From contig JAUJYZ010001170.1 of NCBI GenBank assembly GCA_033675265.1, positions 62,001 to 126,000 on the forward strand: a stretch of 64,000 nucleotides of DNA, given 5' to 3'. Shown one piece after another: positions 11,278 through 22,221 of the stretch; the stretch's first letter is position 1, and each line of letters starts with the position of its first letter. The notes beneath the pieces were generated by a model, which searched no databases, was not told the DNA's origin, and saw nothing but the letters and a program-made list of their open reading frames with translations. The translations under genes were made by a program, and so were the position numbers. Source of the stretch: Actinostola sp. cb2023. Lineage: Eukaryota; Cnidaria; Anthozoa; Actiniaria; Actinostolidae.

Positions 11278-14200
11278 CTAATTGTTCGATGTCTTTTTCT
11301 CGTAGCGTCTTCTCCCCTCAAGATAACGCATGGTGTCTGATAAATAAAGATATGAACCATCACTAACATCATCATTATCATCACGTCCATCACCAGTGCC
11401 ATCACCAGTGCCATCACCAGTGCCATCACCATCATCATCACCAGTGCCATCACCACCATCATCGTATCACCATCATCACGTCCATCACCAGTGCCATCAC
11501 CATCATCACGTCCATCACCAGTGCCATCACCATCATCACCATCACACCTCTTGCTTGTCATCAGCAACACAGCATCGCTAGATTTGCCACCACTATCATC
11601 AGACATTATCATCATCATTTACATATTCATCAGTCACGACCATCATCATTATATCAGTCATCATCATCACCATCATCATCATTATCATCACCATCATCAT
11701 CATTACTGTCATGAGTCAACACCATCATCACTACCATCACTAATTGTAATACAGTCAAACCTGTATATAACGAAACTGTTTAAGCGGACCGAATTTTCTC
11801 CCAGACAAATACTGTAAACTTTACCTGTATTGAGCGACCACTTACTCATTGCCCGAGGGTGGCCGCTATATCTATTGTCTAGAATGCATCCTGGCTGCAA
11901 TGTTTAATAACATATCTATTGTTGTTGTATTCCTACCTGCGTAAGTCTTTGGCGCAACTGAACGAACATCATTTTCACTTTCAAACGTGTAGTAAAATAC
12001 ATTGGTCGTTTCTCGCTGGAAAACACACAAAATCCATGTAATAAAACAGAATGTCCTGCTACTATATTCCCTTTGCTGCCTACTTCGATTCTCCACTAGT
12101 AAAACATAATCAATAGCTGATATTGAAGTTACACTCCAATGACTCTGAACAAAGGTTTCAAGTCGAGGCTATCGGGTCAAGTTTTTGTACTGACCAGATA
12201 ACCTCGACTTGAAACCGTTGTTCAGAGTCATTGGAGTGTAACTTCAATATCAGCTATTATCGTTTCTATGGACGGTTACCTCTCCTGTGCTTGGCTGAAT
12301 CACATCGGCAACAGTCTGCAGAAAATCAAGATCAAAGCGTTTACCATTTCAGTGAAGACTGGGCGTATGACGTTATGGTGAATGTGGTGACGTCATGTCG
12401 TGTACTATGGGGCATTGTGGCGCATATGTGCCGTAGGTGTGACGTGACGTGTGACAGGGAGGGTGTTGGTGTGTTCTCACGCCGGTGACGTTTCGTAATA
12501 CGTGTGTCGTAAGGTGTGACATAGTATAGCGTGACGAAGTGTGCCATAGTGTGACATGAAAATGTTTCTATTCCAAGGCCTCAAACGGAAGCCCTAAAAA
12601 AGAGCTTTGTTTATCGTGGAGCGTGTCTATGGAACAGTCTCCCCTCTAAAGCCAAGCAGGCCACCACCTTAACATCCTTCAACAACAATATTTAACTATC
12701 AATATATATTAACCTCTTTATATTCCATATATTATAATAATTATGTAGAATTATCTTTTTACACGGCTCAAAGGGAGAGCACTTTGTAATTAATTTTAAT
12801 TTTAGTGATTTTGATTCCGTGTCTAAATAAAGTTCATTCATTCATTCATTCATTCATTCATTCACATAACATGTGACGAGTGTGTGTTCTAACGTGACGT
12901 GACGTTTCGTAATACGTAGTGTGACGTGAAGTGTGACATAGTATAGCGTGACGAAGTGTGCCATAGCGTGACATAACATGTGACGAGTGTGTGTTCTAAT
13001 GTGACGTGACGTCGTAAGGTGTGACGTGACGTCGTAAGGTGTGACGTAGCATAGCGTGACGAAGTGTGCCATAGGCCTGACGTGACGTGTGACGAGTGTG
13101 TCTTCTCACGCGAAGTGACATTTAGTCGTAAGGTATGACGTAGCATAGCGTGACGAAGTGTGCCATAGGCCTGACGTGACGTGACGAGTGTGTCTTCTCA
13201 CGCGAAGTGACATTTAGTCGTAAGGTATGACGTAGTATAACGTGACGAAGTGTGATGTTTCGTGACGTGACACGAAGCACAGAAGAAAAACAGTGGAGAA
13301 ACGGAAAGTATTTCAGAAACCTTTTCGATACATACCATGACTTGAAAACGTTTAGTTGGCTGTGGCGGTGTATAGACAACCTTGAAGCAAGACGAGACAA
13401 AACAAGGAATGAGAAGATATATGTGAGAAATGGGAAACTACAACAAATAATGTTGGCAGATGTTTTACAAGAATACACTGACGGATACTGATTGTTTGAA
13501 TTCAATCATCAAAATGAAAATATAGAAAACAAAGGAACACAACTGACTTCAGACAGAATGTTCGCTCGTTGACGCTGTGTGCTCACTTACTGATGTGTAA
13601 GTGGATATACGTACCTGTGAGGTGAATTCTAATATGGAACCCATCTCTACACTTCTACGAAACCAAACATCATCCATGGATTTGAACACTGGTCGACTAC
13701 CACTAGAATGTCCAAAGCAGCGTGAAAATCAGCATCATTCTCTTTTTCCTTGCTCTGGTCACTCCCCCTTCCATCATCCCTACCATCCTTCCATCCTCTC
13801 TTCTCCATTTATCCTTCCCTTCCTTCCCACTTTAAATTTCTTTTCATTTTTGTCCCTAAGTTACTTACTCTCTTCCATTCATTTTTCTCCTTCATTCATT
13901 ATTCTTTCTTATCTTTCTCTTCTTCCATTATTTTATCTCATAAGTATATTTAATAGTTTCTAACCTGAACAAACAAGCATTTGCCCAAGACAATCCAAAT
14001 GCCTTATCAAGAAGAAACCCTCCAAACACTTTATTGTGTGTATTTCGTTGCTGAAAGAATACAAACATCAAAACAAAGCTACACGTACAGTACCACACGC
14101 TAAAGTATGACTGTGTATTGCTGGTTTGCAATCAATCCCTGGAGATTTAGAGTACAAACACCCAGTGTCCATGCTGGAGGTACATGTACAAACAAGACAA

Positions 14201-14447
14201 GCTAAGGAGGAATACTCTGTTATTGGGATTAACCAACATGGCCGCCATGACGTCATGTGAAAACCAATCCACTCGCATCTTTTCTTCTCATTCTCTTGTG
14301 AGCCGAACAACGAATCAATGGAACTTTGTGTGACCATGTATTGGCGGCCTACATGTAGCCGAAACATGCTGAGTGTTTGTAAACTCTGTTTATTAGTTAG
14401 GACCTCCCTGAAAATTATATATCTGTGAGTGGAGTATCCTCATTAAA

Positions 14448-14484
<37 letters not shown>

Positions 14485-17400
14485 TTAATATTTTAAATAT
14501 TAATTTATATTTTTAATTATCGAATCATGAATAATTAATGAGGGAAATACAATAGAAATCATAAGCGTAGCAGACATCTGTAAATCGGATACAGAATCGT
14601 CCTCATTTGCATTCAACCTTAACTTGGATTTTCTCGGCCAAACTGTTTCCTCTCATCCAAAATATAGTAAAACATCCACTTATACATCGTTGGATTCGAT
14701 AAGTCAGATACAATATGAGTGTCCGAACTGTATGGTATTTACAATGGCTAGTCTTCGGCTCACCATTGTAAATACCATACAGTTCGGCCGCTCATATTGT
14801 ATCTATTACATATAAATATTATTATTATTATTATTATTATAAACTGCTTATCCAGTGCACTGGTGTATTATTTCATGTTTTACTATAATTGTGACGATAC
14901 CAGTAACTTTCACTGAGAAAATCAGAGTTAAAGTCTATGCAAATCAAGACGATTCTTCATGGCTATGATTCTTCATGGCTATGACTTCTATTGTGTTTTC
15001 CTCATGAATTATTAATGAGTTGGATGAATGAATATTACCTGAGGGTTGCAAAAATATACAGAACTCAATTCTGTGTCTTCCAGGAAAATGGTGTTGTCCA
15101 TCTTTGTAGGACCCTTCTTTACACTTGTATCACTGTGCAATGAAAAGATTAGAGATGACAGTAATGATGATGATGATGATGAATGATGATGATGATGACA
15201 ACGTGATTGCAAGAATGATGTTAATGATGGTGATTGTTATAGTAATGGCTATAACTGGTGATGATGATGAGACTGATAATGATGGTGACTGTTGTCATGG
15301 CAATGGTGACAAGACAGATGATGACAACAATGATTTTGATGACAGTTGTTATGGACACAGCTGGTGATGTAATGACAATAATGATTATGATGACTGTTGT
15401 CATGGTAATGGTGACAAGGCTGATGATGGTGATGACAATGATGATGGTGATGCCAACAATGATTATGATGACAGCTGTCATGGTAATGACGACAAGGCAG
15501 ATGGTGATGACAACAACGACTATGATGACAGTTGTCATGGTGACATAGTTGGTTGGTGATGTAATGACAATAATGATGATGATGACTGTTGTCATGGTAA
15601 TGGTGACAAGGCAGATAGTGATGACAACAACGATTATGATGACAGTTGTTATGGTGACACAGTTGGTGATGCAATGACAACAATGATGATGATGACTGTT
15701 GTCATGGTAATGGTATAAACAAGTCTGATGATGGTGATGACAATGATGACGATGACAACAATGATTACTATGACAGTTGTCATGGTAACACAGCTGGTGA
15801 TGTAATGACAGCAATGATGATGATGACTGTTGTCATTGTAATGGCGACAAGGCTGATGGTGATGACAATGATGATGGTGATGAGAAAAATGATGATGATG
15901 ATACCAGTATAGTAATGGGGTTATCAGTAACTGAATACTAACAACAATCCTGTCTGCAGCATCCTGCTATGTATTATCTGACTTTCTTCTGCTGTAGGAG
16001 CAGCTTTTGTCAGTCCTGTATTCCAGCTCTCAAGACTTTTGGAATGGTTTTCTATGAGATCAAAGACAAGCAACACATCTAATAAATTCCTGATTTCTCC
16101 ATCAAACACAGTAATAACCCGTAAATAGTTCCTGTTGACTTAATAAATGTAGATGTAGATAGTTTACTGACTATGAAGAATTGCCATGTCACCTTCTCCT
16201 CTTTGGAAAATCTGTTTTTCTTCGTCTGTCTCCAGTATTAGAGGGTTGACTATTGCAGCCCTAGCGAGACAATAGGTGATAGTTGTCAATTATGTCATTA
16301 GTACATGTACATGATTAAACTGCGAGCAAGTCCCTCTATTTTTCTACATTTGTAGGTCTTTCTCACTCCCTTCCTATGCCCCCCTACCCTGGGGAGTTTT
16401 GACTCATTACCAATTTACTTGGCCAATATGGATGGTGGCTCAATGATACTCACTAGGATCAAAAAGATGGATAAAGGCCTAGCAAACTACAGAGACTCAC
16501 TCATAGTCTAGTACAAGATTGCTTGTTGTTACCTTTTCCTTTTTACATCTCTTGAAACCATTAGAAAACGAGCATCAAGAACATGTTGATATGTTCCATC
16601 AACAATCTATATATGATAATTAGAATATACAAAGTGTTATATGGGTGTGGGTGTTCTTCACCATAATTTAGGGTGCATTGGATTGACCTTATTCCAGAAT
16701 AGGAATATATATTCTGGATTATTCTGGAATAGCTACATGTAGTACACCCGCACGTCAATAGGAATAGCGACCCAATCGAATGGTTATCCCAGTTTATTCC
16801 ATGTATTCCTATTCTGGAATAAGGTCATTCAACCGTACCCTTAGGGTGGGGGTGTGCCATCCACCTATAAATCCTGACCCTGTTTCAGTGCAAAAAAAAT
16901 GTGTTTCACTGTAAATTGAAGATTCGCTTCACTCAGGGATATGGCATTGCCATGATCAATGTCTAACAAGTGTAATGTGTTGTCTACTCTCACCTGACCA
17001 AGGTCCATTGTTACTTCCATTGAACTCTTACCCACCCAAGTGACATGCCCTAATATGGAGTAGGCAGCATTTGTTTACATTTAACATGAGCTATTACTAC
17101 AATTTATTATTAATTTAGGATATTATTATTTCAAGATTTAATATTTTGATATTATAATAAAATTATTATTATATTATTATGAATATAACAATTAATCAGT
17201 TCATTCATACGTGCATTATTTACCCACTCATTGATTTATCCGTTCACTCATTTATTTCTCTATGACTTTTGTCAGTCTTATTCTAGTTCATTAATTATTA
17301 AATGATTGTAATTATTGTTACTCAATGGGTTAATTAAAAAAAAAAATTAATAAATATGACCACCCTCACACTAAATCATCTACCAATCTATCAATAGATA

Positions 17401-18411
17401 CATTTGTTTGCATTCACATGTACAATGTATTTATTCATTCACGAATGCAACTATTCATCCAATAATTCATACATCAATCCAACCATTCAGTACAAACGGC
17501 AAGTAATATTCTAAAAAACACTACCATGAAGGAGGTTTGGTTGTGTGGTCTAATTAGCATAAAATTTGGTCAACTTTTGTTTTGGATTCCTCCAACAATT
17601 TTTATCTTACACACTCAAGGTACAGTAATACGGGCAACAAAATCGTGCACCATGTTGCACAACATTGTTGCGTTGCAAGTTGCAGAGCAATGTTTCTCGT
17701 ATTACCACCGTTCACGCAACTTGTCGCACAACACATTTTCGTGTTGCAGGTTGCAAAACTGTGTTGCGCAAAGTAGAAGCACTTTCTACTTCATGCAACA
17801 AAGTTTTACAACCTGCAACAAATGACCCAAAATTAATTTTGTTGCGCGACAAGTTGTACGAATGATGGTAAAATGAGAAACATTGCTCTGCAACTTGAAA
17901 ATATCTGAAAATATTGCACGACAAGTTGCACGATTTTGTTGCTCGTATTACCGCGCCTTCACAAAAGAGTGTTTCATCCGTTATCCAAACACCTCAAAGT
18001 TGGTTGAAAAACCTTGGCCACACCTCGAATGTTAGGATAATGGATGAAATGCTTAGATTCCATTGAATTATTTATTTGTAAATTGGCCTGAAAAGCGCGA
18101 TGTGGGAGTGTCAATAATATGACAGTATGTATGTAGGTATGTATTGTTCTTTCTTGTGGTTGATCTATTAGTACTTAACCTTACCAGATATTTTGATATC
18201 ATAGATTGGAAAGACTGGTGTGTACAGATCTATAAAAGACAAGATATATTTGAAACCGATGGGTTGTAATAAATGAGTGAAAGATGCGCAGTAATCAACA
18301 TACCAATCCTATCCACTAGAGCTGTCACTACAGTATGTGGTGAGGTGCTTGTGAGGTTTTCACGTCCACCATGGATATGTAGGTATCCTATCCATGCTGT
18401 AGATAGTAATA

Positions 18412-18470
<59 letters not shown>

Positions 18471-21319
18471 AATAATAATATAAACTCAAAAAAACAAAAT
18501 AAAGATTAATGCTCTAAATAACAACAGTAATCTTAGCTTACAGTACTGGCGTCTACTTCTAAATCATACAATGAATAATTCATTTGGAAAACACTTTAGA
18601 AATCATAACAATAGCAGAGCTTGTAAATTGGATACAAAATCATTATTTTGCATAAACTTTAACTTTGATTTTCTCAGCCAAAGTTAGTGATGCCTCGAAA
18701 ATTATTCTTGAACATACATTTGTAATTATTAATAATATCTGTACATATGATAAGTCAGATACAATATGCACATCCATACCTTGCTCCTGCCTTTGGCTCG
18801 TTAATTCCCATACAGTATATGCCTGTTAATTGTATATATTACTACAGTCTAATTAACCAGTACCTACCAGCTAAAAGGTCCAAATTTACAAGAATTTTCC
18901 CAAACCTTGGCAGAAGAAAAATGGGAGGTATAGTATTTATTTGTTTACAAAATACAACGAGCAAAACAGATCATGCAAGATTCTGACCACATTTAACATT
19001 ATAATTATTCACATGTTTTTGCTATATTTGGGATTACATTACAATGTATCCAACTAGTCTTTAACACATTTGACTGACTGAATAGAGTTTGCAGGAGTGG
19101 GAAGTAGCTATGGTATGGTTCATGCCGTATGGTGACCATGCAAGCATTCTGATTGGTTGAGCAATAATTTTGAGCACTGTGATTGGTTGAATAGATTTCT
19201 TCGATTCTGTGTTATAGACTTCCCACTCATATACATGTACTGTCACTATCATCCAGGTTAATAACAACAAGATCCAAACACATTAAATTAGTGGTCACAG
19301 TTTTACGTGAAACTGACCGTATGTGTTGATAAAAATTTAAGTATTTCTCTCTAAGCTTCAGGTCCGAGCCAACTGGTAAGATGGCTTCTTGGTAACTGTC
19401 CTTCATTCTCCTTCCTGGTAGCTGGTCTTGTCTTTGTGGCTGTTCCAACGTTGGAATATCATGCTTTGAAGTTTCTCCACTAGAAAACCAAATTCCAGAG
19501 TTATATTGAGTCTGGGGTAGATCTGGGATTTCTGCAATGAAATTGCATCTCAGCACTAGGGTTAGACATCCTTAGTCCCTATAACTATTACCAGCTTTTA
19601 GCTACCAGGCTTGCTGGTTGTATATTTTATTCAAGGGAGCCATAGAGGGGTTATGGCCTAGGGGGGGTACTCAGGGGTATCAGTGACGGGGAGGTGCGAA
19701 TGAGGCCAAACATTTTAACCCCAAAAAAGTCCATTACGCAAAAACAAGACCCCCCAAAAAAGTCCAACGGCCCAAAATCGTAACCCCCAAAAAGTCCAAT
19801 TTTTCTCCGCATAAAATCGAGAACGGTAGGATATCATTTTTATCAATCCCCAAAAAAGTCCTTGACAAAATCTTTATAACAAAAAAAGTCCACCAGAAAA
19901 ATGAAAACCCCAAAAAAGTCCCAAGCCGCGAATTTCAAACCCCAAAAAAGCCTTCGCACCTCCCCGTCACTGATACCCCTGAGTACCCCCCCTGGGGGTT
20001 ATGGTTTCACCCTGATGTTAATGAATAGACGGGAAATGAAAGTATCATTGATAAAATGTAAAGTTACTCATCTGGCAATGTGGTCCACACAACCAGCACT
20101 AATAGCTTCAATTTCCATAACGATTACTGATAAGAACCCCCCTGGTATGGATGCAAGTCCATTGTACATGTACATGTAGGTTAATCCCTGGGCCACATAA
20201 ACCCATGTAGTGGCGAATCCTGGAATTTTTGAGAGGGGGTGTCAAACCCAGGGGGGGGGGGGAGTACTCAGGGGCATCAGTGACGGGGAGGTGCGAAGAC
20301 CTTTTTGGGAATTGAAATTCGCGGCTTGGGACTTTTTTGGGGTTATCAATTTTCTGGTGGACTTTTTTTGATATAAAGATTTTGGCAAGGACTTTTCTTG
20401 GGGTTGATAAAAATGATATCCTACCGTTCTCCATTTTATGGGGAGAATTTTTTGGGGGTTACGATTTTGGGGCGTTGGACTTTTTTGGGGTCTTGTTTTT
20501 GCGTAATGGACTTTTGGCCTCATTCACACCTCCCCATCACTGATACCCCTGAGTACCCCCCCTGGGGTGTCAAAACGTATTCATACAAAATTTACCTCAA
20601 ATCTGTGGCAATTACAACTAGATTCTTAGGATAAAACAATCAATTGAACCTCATGAAGGTATGATAGGGGGTCCGGTAACCCCCAACCCTTCCTCTGGAT
20701 CCACCACTGCCACGCCAGTTGTCTACATTATGCACTTACGTACGTCTAGTCTACCGTTTCCTCTCTAAAGAATTATTCAGTGCCATCAATATCACAGACT
20801 GAGGCTTTTGTCATTAATGAAAAATAAAGTAAAGGTATTTGTCTGGAACAAACCTCCAGTAGGGCGATTGTCCGCCCACCATTGTCCTCAGATTATATTT
20901 AACTGAAAGAAGAAATAATTTGTTATTAACTTGCATCGAAATCAGTGTGACGAAGTGAGTTGCCAAGTCACAGATTAAAGGCAATGTTCTTTCAGTGAAA
21001 TATCAACGCAACATATATATAATTATAGAACTATGACTTACTCTCTTTCATGTGCAGTACATTAGGGTCTTCAGGTCCAGAGGAAAACAAACTGGCTTGC
21101 ATCCTGTAATTTTATAAACAAAACTATTCTTTACAAAACTCATTTCTTCGACTGTATATTTTAAACAATGGAGCCATAAGGGGGCGCAGGTTTCACCCTG
21201 GTGTTAATGAATAGACGGGAAATGAATTGAAAATAGCATGACATGCATTTTTACCTCCAAGATAGACATCTTAAAACTGTTTTTGAACGAGAAAAAGCAA
21301 AAGCATTTTTAGCCGCCAT
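11278..21319 (-). CDS. ACOT9: Acyl-CoA thioesterase 9/10-like, mitochondrial, 18 exons, complete
   Basis: Hydrolyses acyl-CoA to fatty acid and CoA, in mitochondria in the known family. Exons in transcript order: 21319-21255, 21103-21042, 20902-20854, 19479-19318, 18905-18868, 18396-18304, 18229-18185, 17049-16994, 16606-16533, 16260-16193, 16051-15943, 15132-15039, 14050-13965, 13702-13615, 13380-13336, 12315-12280, 12015-11937, 11336-11278. All junctions have AG/GT and matching phases; the sum is 1308 nt (435 aa plus TAG). Motifs matching human ACOT9: LPGRRMKDSYQEAILPVGS, FGKILVNLDLL, VVTALVDRI, GHVTWVGKSSMEV, VLDARFLMVSRD, AAIVNPLILE, HNKVFGGFLLDKAF (second hotdog core), SRPVFKSMDDVWFRRSVE, ETTNVFYYTFES and MRYLEGRRRY near the C terminus. 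The N terminus MAAKNAFAFSRSKTVLRCLS is basic and hydroxylated without acids, like a mitochondrial presequence. Introns carry many MITEs, a LINE end and minisatellites. The start lies 122 bp from the SAT1 start on the other strand. Confidence 0.94.
11345..11735. repeat. CATCAC/CATCAT simple and minisatellite repeat in ACOT9 intron
   Basis: Units such as CATCACCAGTGC and CATCATCACGTC alternate with plain CATCAT. Overlapping ORFs on both strands are repeat artefacts. The last ACOT9 exon ends just below this array. Confidence 0.9.
12112..12258. repeat. Palindrome (hairpin) next to an ACOT9 exon
   Basis: Arms 12112-12173 and 12197-12258 (about 62 nt) are reverse complements with few mismatches, spaced by 23 nt. 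The right arm ends about 22 bp from the donor of the 12315-12280 exon, so folding in the pre-mRNA could affect this splice site (inference). Confidence 0.9.
12430..13270. repeat. GTGACGTGACG-type tandem repeat in ACOT9 intron
   Basis: Imperfect repeats of motifs such as GTGACGAAGTGTGCCATAG and TCTCACGCGAAGTGACATTT at 12430-12555 and 12870-13270. The array is split by the LINE fragment. Small minus-strand ORFs across it (12341-13146) are repeat artefacts. Confidence 0.85.
12556..12864 (+). mobile_element. 5'-truncated non-LTR retrotransposon (LINE) 3' end
   Basis: Frame 12564-12695 encodes 43 residues and a stop containing SFVYRGACLWNSLP, the typical C-terminal end of ORF2 (reverse-transcriptase polyprotein) in many LINEs. 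An AT-rich 3' UTR follows, with AATAAAG and a terminal (ATTC)n run at about 12834-12862. The insertion sits inside the GTGACG tandem array. The fragment is inert. The clade is not resolved; the microsatellite tail suggests a CR1/L2/Rex-like group. Confidence 0.85.
13741..13945. repeat. CT-rich low-complexity tract
   Basis: Pyrimidine-rich sequence (TCCTTCCAT, TTCTTCC variants) in the ACOT9 intron between exons 14050-13965 and 13702-13615. Short plus-strand ORFs here are not credible. Confidence 0.7.
14520..14720. repeat. Intronic repeat, copy 1 of a dispersed pair
   Basis: This stretch resembles 18570-18775: shared words in the same order include AATCATAA, GGATACA, CTTAACTT/CTTTAACTT, GGATTTTCTCGGCCAAA and AAGTCAGATACAATATG. 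Both copies lie in ACOT9 introns. An (ATT)n microsatellite precedes it at 14448-14484. Confidence 0.6.
14706..14804. repeat. Palindrome (hairpin) in ACOT9 intron
   Basis: Arms 14706-14747 and 14763-14804 (42 nt) are reverse complements with two mismatches, spaced by 15 nt. It is followed by an (ATT)n run at 14816-14840. Confidence 0.9.
15160..15910. repeat. GATGATGAC minisatellite with a period near 110 bp in ACOT9 intron
   Basis: Repeated blocks contain GACTGTTGTCATGGTAATGG, GACAAGGC(A/T)GATG and AGTTGGTGATG(T/C)AATGACA. Several units fill the intron between ACOT9 exons 16051-15943 and 15132-15039. ORFs on both strands are artefacts. Confidence 0.9.
16671..16840. mobile_element. 170-bp MITE, PIF/Harbinger-like (TTA duplication)
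   Basis: Ends GGGTGCATTGGATTGACC and GGTCATTCAACCGTACCC are imperfect inverted repeats that continue through TTATTCCAGAATAGGAATA. TTA is duplicated at 16668-16670 and 16841-16843, as expected for PIF/Harbinger insertions. It is in an ACOT9 intron. Confidence 0.8.
17625..17951. mobile_element. MITE with GTAATACG ends
   Basis: Ends GTAATACGGGCAACAAAATC and GATTTTGTTGCTCGTATTAC are inverted repeats. The 327-bp body is rich in related GTTGCA/TGCAAC words in both orientations. Target duplication is not obvious and no superfamily is assigned. The short overlapping ORFs (17526-17924) are inside this element and are not genes. Confidence 0.75.
18413..18480. repeat. (ATG)n microsatellite
   Basis: Trinucleotide run directly upstream (minus strand) of the acceptor of ACOT9 exon 18396-18304, only about 17 bp from the splice site. 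Confidence 0.95.
19094..19230. mobile_element. Short inverted-repeat element with GAGTGGGAAGT ends
   Basis: GAGTGGGAAGTAGCTATGGT at the left and ACTTCCCACTC at the right. The left end and interior resemble the element at 57978-58098 (GAGTGGGAAGTAGTTACGGT, GCCATTCTGATT). It is probably one MITE family. It lies just downstream of the ACOT9 exon 19479-19318 donor. Confidence 0.55.
19657..19996. mobile_element. 340-bp MITE with spaced CCCCAAAAAAGTCC repeats
   Basis: Ends CCTAGGGGGGGTACTCAGGG and CCCTGAGTACCCCCCCTGG form inverted repeats that continue through CAGTGACGGGGAGGTGCGAA. GGTTATGG is duplicated at 19649-19656 and 19997-20004 (8 bp, possibly 9). The body holds seven copies of CCCCAAAAAAGTCC-like motifs on one strand, unevenly spaced. 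No ORF of note. The 8-bp duplication would fit hAT, but the superfamily is unproven. Confidence 0.85.
20208..20709. mobile_element. Host MITE with AGTGGCG...GGATCCACCACT ends, split by a nested insertion
   Basis: TAGTGGCGAATCCTGG at the left matches CTCTGGATCCACCACTG at the right as imperfect inverted repeats. The element carries the 20247-20566 insertion. Its ends resemble those at 54303-54512 and 60422-60583, suggesting one family. No clear target duplication remains. Confidence 0.65.
20247..20566. mobile_element. Second copy of the CCCCAAAAAAGTCC MITE, inverted and nested
   Basis: Reverse-oriented relative of 19657-19996, with the same termini (GAGTACCCCCCCTGG) and spaced GGACTTTTTTGGGG motifs. 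GTGTCAAA is duplicated at 20239-20246 and 20567-20574 (8 bp), so the duplication length is confirmed by two insertions. ORFs on both strands here (about 20108-20634) are artefacts. Confidence 0.85.
21155..21230. repeat. Paralogue of the 19657-19996 insertion site, without the insertion
   Basis: GTATATTTTA...GGAGCCATA..., then TTTCACCCTGGTGTTAATGA and ATAGACGGGAAATGAA, matches the sequence on both sides of the 19657-19996 MITE (19619-19656 and 19997-20040). It acts as a diverged empty-site copy. Confidence 0.7.
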
Positions 21320-21441
21320 CTTTGTTTTTCTGAAATGGATGTCCGCTGAACAGAAACATCGCAGTTACTATTAAATCATTCCACATTTCACATCGTCGAT
21401 CGTTCGAATCGACCTTATTTTCTGTAGTGCACTGTGACAAG
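21320..21441. promoter_or_regulatory. Shared ACOT9/SAT1 divergent promoter interval
   Basis: Only 122 bp separate the ATG of ACOT9 (21319, minus) and SAT1 (21442, plus), so both 5' UTRs and core promoters must lie here or be spliced from farther away. AAAGATGGCGGC at the ACOT9 start resembles the YY1-type motif common at metazoan TATA-less promoters. I see no TATA box in a convincing position. Confidence 0.7.
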
Positions 21442-22189
21442 ATGTCAAAGTTTGTGATACGTGAAGCAGTTCCAGAGGATTGCGAAGCCATTCTTAGCCT
21501 AATCAAAGTAAGTTTGCATTGATCATGACTGACTCAAACAAGGCAATCAGATCAGTCACGCAAAGTTTCGTAGCAAACGAACGGGGGAAAAATACCGGGT
21601 CTCGGCAAAATCTGACCGAGTCTCGAAATCTCGGCGTTTCTGGAAAGAGTCACGAAAGAGTCTCGGTTTCCGGATTTCGTGAAACATGATCAATCTGTGG
21701 CTCGAAATCTCGAAAGTCTTCTATCTTTGTTTAGAAATATCAAGCGATTCTAGAAACACTATAAGTGGATGATTTTCCCGAGCGTGCATGAGCAGTACTA
21801 GTGAATTCTTCATATTCGTGCCCGATTCGTTGAGAGGCACTTGACTGATGCACTCACGCGAACGCGGTCTCAAAGTTCAATATTTTGCAAATAATTGCTA
21901 AAAATCATCACGGAGGTTCATAGCCATCATTACAGGTCTTACACGTGTCACGGTTGTATACTACTAGGATTTTATTATCCGTTTAGAGTCTGACGAACAT
22001 GTCGCTCAAGCTCGGGAAAATCGTCCATGACAGACATCGCCGGACATAAGTTAAGTCAAAGTTTTGGAAAAATACCGAAAACTGTTATGCAACAACTTAT
22101 AATTCTCTGAATTAATTCAAAAAGAACCTTGCTGTATTTGAAAAAGAACCAGAATCGACTGTTGTCACGACACCTGAAGGTGAGTATAA

Positions 22190-22221
<32 letters not shown>

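Noticed and set aside
11211..11345. Alternative minus-strand frames over the last ACOT9 exon
   Set aside because: Only the frame giving MRYLEGRRRY joins the preceding exon in phase and matches the ACOT9 C terminus.
13252..13491. Plus-strand 79-codon ORF that looks coding
   Set aside because: It overlaps, on the other strand, ACOT9 exon 13380-13336, which fits family sequence and splice phases; the ORF has no recognised motif.
17526..17924. Overlapping Cys/Gln-containing ORFs on both strands
   Set aside because: They fall within a MITE with inverted ends and repeated GTTGCA words.
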